DNA from: Corallochytrium limacisporum
Taxonomy: Eukaryota > Opisthokonta
Assembly (NCBI GenBank): GCA_002811645.1
Contig: PDIP01000040.1
Location: 1 to 36,972 of the forward strand
Direction of reading: 5' to 3'
Length of the DNA: 36,972 bases
Shown: in pieces, positions 16,989-24,638 of the stretch
How the letters are laid out: the number at the start of each line of letters is the position of its first letter
How positions within the stretch are numbered: the stretch's first letter is position 1
The notes under the pieces: generated by a model
The model's database searches: none
What the model was told of the DNA's origin: nothing
The model's input: only the letters and a program-made list of their open reading frames with translations
Position numbers and translations under genes: made by a program

Positions 16989-19290
16989 ATGACTTTACTT
17001 TCGCATATTTCAGTGTTCCTTTTGCTTACAGTGTTCAGCTCTTTTGCACAGGAGTGCACCTTTGAGGAGCCCTGTCCAGGAGGCACTGTAACCACTGACA
17101 TTGCCCTCTGCAGTGACGACTGCACTGGCAACTGTTGTGAACAAATCCAAGGTGGTGATTGTAGCGAATTCACGTGCACTGTCCCAAAGCCAGGACCGGT
17201 AACATGCGATGGCCCATGTACTGAAGATGACTGCTGTGAGACAGAGTATACATGTGAAGACATCACCTGCGATGTCCCGAAGCCAGGGCCGATAACATGC
17301 GATAGTCCATGCACTGAAGATGACTGCTGTGAGCCAGAACCGCCAGAGACAGAGCATACATGTGAAGACTTCAACTGCAATGTCCCGAAGCCAGGGCTGA
17401 TAACATGCGATAGTCCATGCACTGAAACTGACTGCTGTGAGACAGAGCATACATGTAAAGACATCNNNNNNNNNNNNNNNNNNNNNNNNNNNNNNNNNNN
17501 NNNNNNNNNNNNNNNNNNNNNNNNNNNNNNNNNNNNNNNNNNNNNNNNNNNNNNNNNNNNNNNNNNNNNNNNNNNNNNNNNNNNNNNNNNNNNNNNNNNN
17601 NNNNNNNNNNNNNNNNNNNNNNNNNNNNNNNNNNNNNNNNNNNNNNNNNNNNNNNNNNNNNACCTGTGATGTCCCGAAGCCAGGGCCGATAACATGCGAT
17701 AGTCCATGCACTGAAACTGACTGCTGTGAGCCAGAGCATACATGTAAAGACATCACCTGTGATGTCCCGAAGCCAGGGCCGATAACATGCGATAGTCCAT
17801 GCACTGAAACTGACTGCTGTGAGCCAGAGCATACATGTAAAGACATCACCTGTGATGTCCCGAAGCCAGGGCCGATAACATGCGATAGTCCATGCACTGA
17901 AACTGACTGCTGTGAGCCAGAGCATACATGTAAAGACATCACCTGTGATGTCCCGAAGCCAGGGCCGATAACATGCGATAGTCCATGTACTGAAGCTGAC
18001 TGCTGTGACTCAAAGCCTAATTGTGAGGGCTATGACTGCCCCCGCAACAAGGTTGCAAGGCCGGGCCAGCCATCGTGTTCTCGTTCGCCATGCACTGACG
18101 ATGACTGTTGTAATCTGCCTCCCACTGGAAATTGCGACGACTATACATGCCCCGATGGCTACTACAATCTCCTCGGTACTTGTACCAACGCCCAGTGCAC
18201 TCGTTCAGAATGCTGTGATGAAGTTGGCGACTGTGATGACCGTGAGTGCCCCGAAGGACTCGTCAAGAAAGAGCCACCCAGCCCTTGTGCTGCGGCCGAA
18301 TGTGAGGCCGGCGAATGCTGTGAGCAAGTTGGCGTCTGTGATGACTTTGAGTGCCCCGAAGGATTCGCCACACGAGCGGAATCCGGCCTCTGCGCTGCGC
18401 CCGAATGTGAGATTGATGAGTGTTGTGAGCCTGACAATGCCTGCCGCGAGATTGAGTGTCCCGATGACTTGTTTCCTGAGCCGAGTCAATGTACACAGGA
18501 CACCTGCACGGTGGATGACTGCTGTGCGGCCCGTGCAGTTTGTGACGAAAGTCTTTGCGGTGAGGATTTCTACTTTAGCGGCGAAGGAAAGCTCTGCCAA
18601 CGTGATCCATGCAGAGGCAATGAATGCTGCACTCGTGTAGGCACCTGCGATAATTTTGAATGTGGCGACGATGCCACAAAGAAAGCTGGTGGACAGTGTG
18701 CGGTGTCAATGTGTCAGCATAGTGAATGCTGTACGGTCACTCCGGTCACCACGTCGTGCGTCGGTTACGACTGCGGTGAAGCAGACAAGAAAGAGAATGG
18801 AACGTGTGACGAGTCAGGTTGCACATCACAGAGCTGCTGCTCTACTGTTGCAGTAACAGCAGAAGGCCAATCCGAGGACTCCATTACGAGTGATCCCGCC
18901 TTCATTGTGCCGGTTGCAATAGGCGCAGTGATCTTGATTGCTGCGACTGCTTGGCTGGTGGTCTTCATACGCCGAAGGAGGGTTAACGCTGCCCATAGCT
19001 ACACACCAAGTGAACTACCGTGGAGCGACATGTCTTTCAAACGCGGTGGCAATGACCCCGGCCAATGGCGGAACAGTTCCAATTTCGACACTCCATCTTC
19101 CATGCCCAGTGCGTCTCTGCCCACCGAAGAATCGCCCTATTCCGGTTCCCATTACTCGGGCGTAAAGAATCCACTAGCAACACCCATAGCAGGGCGTGCC
19201 TTGCCCGATCCCGGCCCAGAGCCCGTCTACGATACAATTGCCCACAGCTACGAGGACGTGATGCCCACCACCCAACCCAATCTCACATAG
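16989..19290 (+). CDS. Single-pass Cys-rich repeat membrane protein (receptor-like), with assembly gap
   Basis: A signal peptide (residues 1-21) is followed by a long ectodomain of modules with the plan C-x(9)-C-x3-C-x5-CC-x5-C. The first part is a tandem array of near-identical 31-residue units (VPKPGPITC, SPCTE, DCC); then come about nine diverged modules of the same plan (CPEG/CPDG, CC ends). A 23-residue transmembrane helix (18901-18969) precedes four basic residues and a ~105-residue Ser/Pro/Tyr-rich tail with YDTI and, three residues later, YEDV. About 701 residues are visible. A run of Ns at 17466-17661 interrupts the array. The frame before the gap (start 16989) and after it differ by one, so the 196 Ns are not the true length; whole units are multiples of 93. 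It is the only + strand gene of the subtelomeric part. Adhesion or receptor roles are guesses. Confidence 0.75.
17172..18012 (+). repeat. 93-bp coding tandem repeat array
   Basis: Units start at 17172, 17265 and 17373 before the gap (the second has 15 extra bases) and at 17662, 17755, 17848 and 17941 after it. The three units from 17662 read as identical; the outer ones diverge. Both gap edges fall exactly on unit boundaries, so whole units are missing. Confidence 0.85.
17466..17661. other. Assembly gap (196 N)
   Basis: A run of Ns inside the near-identical repeat array. To keep phase and unit register the real length should be a multiple of 93 (186 would be two units). Confidence 0.95.
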
Positions 19291-19957
19291 GGAGGCCACT
19301 GCCGGGACCCGCTCAATCCCACCCTCGTTTCGACGGAGCAGGGGTACACCGGCCAAGGTTCTGGCAAGAAGACTCGTGCTTGCCACTTGTTTCCATAGTT
19401 TAACCCATACAGAGTAATCGTTTTCTCATCCCGAGACCTGCCTTGCACCCCGTTTTCATCGCGAAGGGATCCAAACATTTCCTTACAACCAACCAACCCC
19501 ACTCGCGCCCGGGGGAGGGGAAGGGGGGGGGGAAGTAGGAGAAGGTTCCGCCACTGGCAGAAAGGAAACTCGACAGGAGAGAATACGGTACATTCAGTAC
19601 CAAGTTCCCCCGCGGTCGTGCCACTAGGAGGGTGGGACCACATTCCATTCTTCCGGGCCGGACAGGAAGGTTTGGGGGGGGGGGGGCTGATTTTCCGAGA
19701 GCGGGAGTCCTGGACTCCAACGACGAGGGTGACGCGTACCCCTGCCTGCTCACTGGCACGGCGCTATGGTAATTCGGTTGGGTAGACTGAAGGCGACCCG
19801 CGGAGGGGGGGAAGAAAGGAAAGCAAATTTCACGTGCATGCATAGCTGGATACTTGGTGTGTATTGTGATTCGGCCAGAAGGAGCTTTATGGAGGTTAAC
19901 CGCCGGGCATGTGCATGTGGACCTTTGTGAAGAAATATCCGTGGTCAGCTAGGAACC
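19291..19957. other. Intergenic, G-rich, convergent gene ends
   Basis: It lies between the 3' ends of two convergent genes. It holds G-runs (19523-19532 and a 13-base run at 19674-19686). No gene recognised. Confidence 0.5.
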
Positions 19958-21370
19958 CTAGCATGAGGTCACATTGACCGGATATTCTTCCGATTCTTTT
20001 TGGTTGCAAGAACCCACGGGCACATCCGTGGTGTTGCATGCGAGAGTATATGTGTTCACGGTGTCACCACCTTGTTTCGTCTCCGCTGTGCCACCAATGG
20101 AGGCTGTGACCAACTGATCAATGAAGTTATCACTCCAAGTCCAGCCCCAGACCTCAACGGCCCTGTTTATTGCTGTCTTGAGGGTTTCAGTGCTTAGTTG
20201 GGGCAGGTGGACTGCGGTGCTTGTTAGAGACACATCGGATGTGGTGGGAACAACGTACTCGGTGGGGGAAAACTCGCCATTGTTGGTCCAGGTCACGTTG
20301 GCTGCGACCTGCTCGAAGGTCATGGTAACGTTTACTGTGGCTCCACTAGGCACATCTGCAGTGGTTTGGAACGTTACCGCGTTACTTGTGGTTTGGGTTT
20401 GCTTGGTCGTGGTTGTAAAGCCAGAGGTGATGGTGTCGGTGACGGATGTCGTGATCTTCTCAGAGAGGTCAACTCCCAGTCCATCAAGCTTGTCACTAAA
20501 TGACGCACTGCTAGTCCATTTCATGGAAGAAGAGTTAGCATCAGTGAAGGCGTAGGTGCTTGATGAAGTCGTAGTGGCAACAACTTTCTTGTTGTAAGAA
20601 ACGTTATTTTGTTCGCAGTTGCCATCATCGGACCCTACCATGATCTTGGACACAGTGTATGCTGACTGATCCTCATATTCGTAATCCAGAGACCAGTAGG
20701 TGCCAGTAACCTGGTAAGGAACCTGAGAATTTTGGTCATAGTTGTTGTTCCACTGAAAGCCTGCGACGTCCCCAAGATATGGGAAGCTAACTGAGAGTGG
20801 TGGTGATGCGCAATAGTTATTTTCGCAGTTTCCAGGATCTGGATTGCACTCAGAGTCACCGAGAGTAATTCCAAGGTCACCAAAGAAGATTTGCTCATAG
20901 AGATTCTGGCGTTCGGCAATGGATTGACCAGGTTTCATGAGAGCAGTTTGCAAAATGGGTCCAACCAAAGCGTTCAGTTTGCCTATCAGGCTTTCAAACC
21001 ACAGTACTTCGCCATTCGTGGTAGCGGTAGAATACAGATGTAGGTAGTCATACATGAATGGTTCAAAATCATCGCCCTTGCTAATGATGAAGTCGGCAAT
21101 GGCGGTAGTGTCGCAATCGCCTCTCATGATTGAAGACCATTCTGAGGATTGTGTTCCCAGAGTTATCACGCTAGAGTCGCACTGGTTGGTTCCTGTCGGG
21201 CCTTGCAGGGACCAGCAAGTATCCGGACGAGGATCAACAGTTTCATCGGCTGAAACCGACAGCGACTGGGGATTTGTTGGCGCTGCCGAAGCCACATCGA
21301 CTGTCACAGCAAAGACGATGATGACGAGGGCTCCAATTGCAACAGACAGATATTTGGTACAATTCTTCAT
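19958..21370 (-). CDS. Secreted ETX/MTX2-type (aerolysin-like) beta-pore-forming protein, second copy
   Basis: 470 residues from an ATG. There is a signal peptide at about 1-29 with a strong hydrophobic core and an ASA/APT cleavage-like site. Residues about 250-370 show the ETX/MTX2 signature: long Thr/Ser-rich alternating strands, a VPSGATV turn, then an alternating strand with a VTWT end. The N-terminal region shares the E..L.GKLNALVGPIL segment with the gene at 192-1718, but overall identity is low, so this is an old paralogue and not a recent copy. It has many N-glycosylation sites and several Cys pairs. The upstream element is 108 bases before the ATG, here as TATAAATACC. The gene sits at the border between the subtelomeric part and the housekeeping genes and is divergent from the Eaf6 gene at 22071. 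Confidence 0.75.
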   Translation of the reverse strand: MKNCTKYLSVAIGALVIIVFAVTVDVASAAPTNPQSLSVSADETVDPRPDTCWSLQGPTGTNQCDSSVITLGTQSSEWSSIMRGDCDTTAIADFIISKGDDFEPFMYDYLHLYSTATTNGEVLWFESLIGKLNALVGPILQTALMKPGQSIAERQNLYEQIFFGDLGITLGDSECNPDPGNCENNYCASPPLSVSFPYLGDVAGFQWNNNYDQNSQVPYQVTGTYWSLDYEYEDQSAYTVSKIMVGSDDGNCEQNNVSYNKKVVATTTSSSTYAFTDANSSSMKWTSSASFSDKLDGLGVDLSEKITTSVTDTITSGFTTTTKQTQTTSNAVTFQTTADVPSGATVNVTMTFEQVAANVTWTNNGEFSPTEYVVPTTSDVSLTSTAVHLPQLSTETLKTAINRAVEVWGWTWSDNFIDQLVTASIGGTAETKQGGDTVNTYTLACNTTDVPVGSCNQKESEEYPVNVTSC

Positions 21371-22070
21371 GATTTAAATATGCTTCAAGTTTAGATAGCT
21401 TTCATCAAGCAAGGAAACAATTTCGCGTCGATCGCAATCTCGACATCCCTTGGTGCATGTGACATCTCAGATCACTTATAAATACCTTACTATACACAGC
21501 CTAGACACAGCTAGTTAGAAGTCTCCATGTGCTAGAAAATCGATGAAACAATCAAGAGTCCAGGCTGTTTCCAGAAATCCTTGCCGTCAGCGCTCCACGC
21601 AAAAGGCTAGCCGTCTCCGGCTCGTCCATCGTTCCTTGCACCCCAAGCGAAAAGGAGAGCCCCTGGGGGGGAAGGCGCCCGTTCGTGGTCACGTCCGTGC
21701 TGTGTGTTCGGTTCGAGTCCTGTGCGTGGTGATCTCCTTGGTTTCTCTTCCACCCCCGCTCTCCCTGCCTGGTCCTTGGAAAAAGAGAATAAAAAAAATT
21801 GCCACCCTTCCCCCCCCCCTCCCGTGGTGCCGACCACGTCTCAATTGTTTAGCAGGCTGGCTGGGCAGGTTTGCACAGTGGAATCCAAACCCAGCACCAT
21901 GGCTGTATTTCAGAGGCTAGATCAGAGGTCTGTATGTTCTGCACACACAGAAAGTATTCGATTTGACAAGATCCATGGGTAGAGTTACGGATTAGTGCGG
22001 AAAGCGATCTAATTTACACATACGAACGATATTGAACGCCTGACGTCCCAAGCGAGAATCATCCAAGAAT
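21371..22070. other. Divergent promoter region with GC-rich core
   Basis: It lies between the ETX-type gene and the Eaf6 gene. It contains G- and C-runs at 21664-21671 and 21811-21820. A perfect Pol III B-box-like string (GGTTCGAGTCC, about 21709) is present without a foldable tRNA. No gene recognised. Confidence 0.5.
21478..21486 (-). promoter_or_regulatory. Shared subtelomeric promoter element (copy 7)
   Basis: ATAAATACC on the + strand (sense GGTATTTATAAG with flank), 108 bases upstream of the ATG at 21370. The TATA-like form suggests that the element works as a core promoter box. Confidence 0.55.
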
Positions 22071-22556
22071 ATGGTTGCCCATGATGTTACACAAGAACGC
22101 CGGTTCCCGGGAAACGCCCAGGAATTACGGCGGGATTTGAATGAGGCATTAGTACGTAAGAAAACCCTGGATGCGTCTGTTGTGCACTTTGAACGACAGA
22201 TTTATGCTCTTGAGACAGCATATCTGGAGGAGACAAACATGTACGGTAACGTTGTTCGAGGCTGGACCGACTATTTGCATAAGGGACACCCAATGGATAT
22301 TCACAGGAAGATCCGGGCATCGGAACGGATATTCAGCAATAGTTCCGCCACCACTGTGGCATCACTGGATCCACAGCCCTGGGAGATGCCCGCTGACACA
22401 AAACCAGCTGTATCTGCTGATGGCAAGTCCAAGGATACTCCGAAGAAGAAAAAAGCCAAGGTGAAGGGAAACAAGCTGGTTTTGAAACCAGCTAAGGGAA
22501 GCGATAAGAAGAAGAACAAGGCCAATGAAAAGACAAAGAAAAAGAAGAAGGCATAA
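22071..22556 (+). CDS. EAF6: Eaf6/MEAF6-type subunit of histone acetyltransferase complexes
   Basis: 161 residues from an ATG. Residues ~16-100 match the Eaf6 family plan: a short coiled coil (ELRRDLNEAL then KKTL), ERQIYALETAYLEET, then MYGNVVRGWTDYL and a basic segment ending in ERIFSNSS. The family gives a helical subunit of NuA4, NuA3 and related acetyltransferase complexes (HBO1 and MOZ/MORF in animals), acting in the nucleus. The C-terminal ~50 residues are a Lys-rich tail (KKKKAKVKG and KKKNK runs) that is probably nuclear-targeting or DNA-binding. The length is between yeast Eaf6 and human MEAF6. This is the first housekeeping gene from the telomere side. Confidence 0.9.
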   Translation: MVAHDVTQERRFPGNAQELRRDLNEALVRKKTLDASVVHFERQIYALETAYLEETNMYGNVVRGWTDYLHKGHPMDIHRKIRASERIFSNSSATTVASLDPQPWEMPADTKPAVSADGKSKDTPKKKKAKVKGNKLVLKPAKGSDKKKNKANEKTKKKKKA

Positions 22557-22749
22557 GGGGTCAGAGTTTAAAAATGATATAAATCCATAGAAGTACAAAT
22601 CCGATGCACCTGAATAGACGCAGATACTTCTCCATGGGGATGGATGGAACAAAAGCAGCTGGAATGATCATGTTTGTGATTTCCAACGACTTCCAACGAA
22701 CGATGGTTTCTGAGCATTCTAAACCAATTATTCTACCAGTGGCTTCTGG

Positions 22750-23595
22750 TTAAACTTTGATCTTCTCCGTGCGGTGATCGCGATAGATCCGTAGGACATA
22801 CTGTCCATATGGACGGGAACGAGTCTGTTCTACAAGATTTCCGTAACCCTCGTCCATGTCATGAGGCTGGTAAGGTGTGAAATGCTTGGCGTAATCGTCG
22901 GGGTACACCACTAGGGAGCTCAGGGCAGCCAGGGTTAGATCCGCGGCAGAGAATCTGTTGCCGACAAGATACTTGCGGCCGTCGGATAAATGCTTCTCGA
23001 CCTCGTCCATGATCTCTTGGCACCGCATCAGGGATTCCATGCACTTTCCTGCATTGACATTGAGTCCCTTTCTAATGAAGGAAATTAAGAATCCATTGAC
23101 GAGCCAGAGGGTGGATGATTCATACCAGGGGGTACCCCTTTTGAAGCACTCCCAGAGCTTCGGCTGCTCGATGATGAATCCATAAACCACACGGCGCATG
23201 TGAATTCCAAACTTGTCGGCAACTTCCAGCCACCGAGCAACCTCTTCATTCTTTGTATGGTCGGTAAAGAACAAGCTATCTTTAGGGAATGTCTCGGGGC
23301 TAGCGACTACTTTAGTGTACTCACAGATATCATCGCCGCAGAGCAAGGGCCTCTTATCAGTGTCTTCCCAAATCAATACAGGAGTAGCCCGTCCACCATA
23401 TGGCTTATTGACAAAAGCATGCCAGATTGGCAGATGAGGTTCTTCCTCATAGCTGATCTGGTACCGGTCGAGGAGCCAGCGGCCCCGCTCGCAGTAATGA
23501 GAGATTTTAAAGGTGATGAGTCGATTCGGCATTTTGTTATGGGCTGTGGAGATGAGGAACTGTGTCCACGATCCATTCGTATTCTCAATTTTCAT
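22750..23595 (-). CDS. Glutathione S-transferase-like protein
   Basis: The N-terminal thioredoxin-type part (RLITFKISHYCERGRW, then a beta-strand with TPVLIWED after a cis-Pro and an LLCGDDI segment in the usual SxAI position) is followed by an all-helical C-terminal domain with the FSAADLTLAAL N-capping box. Cys in SHYCERGRW sits where Cys-type GSTs (omega-like) have the catalytic residue. The best start is uncertain: the frame is open to an ATG at 23790 (346 residues), but GST homology begins just after the Met at 23532. I report the intermediate ATG at 23595 (281 residues), which has an A at -3. It is convergent with the Eaf6 gene (193 bases between). It probably conjugates or reduces with glutathione in the cytosol; substrate unknown. 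Confidence 0.8.
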   Translation of the reverse strand: MKIENTNGSWTQFLISTAHNKMPNRLITFKISHYCERGRWLLDRYQISYEEEPHLPIWHAFVNKPYGGRATPVLIWEDTDKRPLLCGDDICEYTKVVASPETFPKDSLFFTDHTKNEEVARWLEVADKFGIHMRRVVYGFIIEQPKLWECFKRGTPWYESSTLWLVNGFLISFIRKGLNVNAGKCMESLMRCQEIMDEVEKHLSDGRKYLVGNRFSAADLTLAALSSLVVYPDDYAKHFTPYQPHDMDEGYGNLVEQTRSRPYGQYVLRIYRDHRTEKIKV

Positions 23596-24638
23596 TGTAC
23601 AAACCTTACATGATCCTATGTACCAGGACACTTTAATAGTTATCCGTTGGTAGAGGAATGCCAGAGGAAAAGACTCTTCTCTGTCTCGTGTGGTCAGACA
23701 GCTCTTGACTGTCCAGAAATGGAATACATCTATACAGTAGAGTTTTAGACAAGGTGACCGACGCGCACCTCGAGATGAGTCAAGAGTCATCTATGGCCAC
23801 AAGTTGTCGGGTTCCAAGAAAATACAGGCATCATCAGATATTGGAACAAGAAGGATCAAGTGATAGATCCACTCGTCCGCCCATCCGAACGACTCAGCAT
23901 GATGGATTCTTCCCCCTTCGGTTCCTTCCAGTTGTTACGGTGAATCCTCCGCAATGGTGCTAATCATAGCGTATTCTCTGACTCTGAGATCGCCCGATCC
24001 GTTCATCAAGTGTGCACGGCCGGGGCAGGGGAAAAACTTGGGGCAGGCAAGAGCTATCCATTGCGGTCAGCTGACGAAAATAGACCCCTATTTAGTTTTG
24101 AAATTCGGCCCCCGTTTCCAAAGAAAGTTTCGGTAGTCCTGACTGCGGCGGGTCTGCATAACCCTGCCCATCTCTGTAGTCCTATTTGCAAACTTGGAAC
24201 TCTCCACTCTCTCAAGTGTGTCTTGCCTTCGCCATTTTTTCGCGCGCCGTGCGGGGCAGCAGGTGCGGAAAGCAGTCGAGGAGGACTATAGTGCTTCAGC
24301 CGCACAACCCTGTGGTCTCATCGTCGTTCACCACCACGGTATGCGCATTGATTTCTTGTCCTAGTGCATGTGACGTATCCTATCCGCGTCATTCCACCAC
24401 CTGTTTCAAAGAAGTAACTCCAAAAACCCAAACCGGTCACTCATTTGTGAGAAGTCTTCGAAAATTGCAGAAAATCTGCAGTCGTTGAAGAAAGTTGTAT
24501 AGGCCACCGGAGATCATTTCAACCTTGTTGGTTGTACTGACTCACCGCTTACCACATGAACGCCCTTAGTAGCACAGACAATGTAAGCCTGCGTATCAGC
24601 AATAGCGGCCAATTCATGGTCTGTTCATGTGACAGACA
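23596..24638. other. Divergent promoter region
   Basis: About 1 kb between the GST-like gene and the SUMO protease gene. The GST frame remains open to 23790, so the first part may be coding. No other gene recognised. Confidence 0.5.

Noticed and set aside
16859-17942. Three overlapping minus-strand open frames across the N gap
   Set aside because: They are antisense shadows of the 93-bp repeat; the repeat length is a multiple of three, so all frames stay open, and the Ns bridge them.
17172-18012. CRISPR-like array
   Set aside because: The repeats are contiguous, 93 b long and coding, with no spacers; the organism is eukaryotic.
18162-18600. Minus-strand ORFs inside the Cys-rich receptor-like gene
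   Set aside because: Their Ser/His/Gln or Arg-rich composition is the antisense reading of the cysteine-module codons.
21652-21739. Possible tRNA: B-box-like GGTTCGAGTCC with a 7-bp AAGGAGA/TCTCCTT stem 88 bases apart
   Set aside because: The putative T-stem does not pair, the distance from the B-box to the 3' stem strand is wrong, and no anticodon arm can be drawn.
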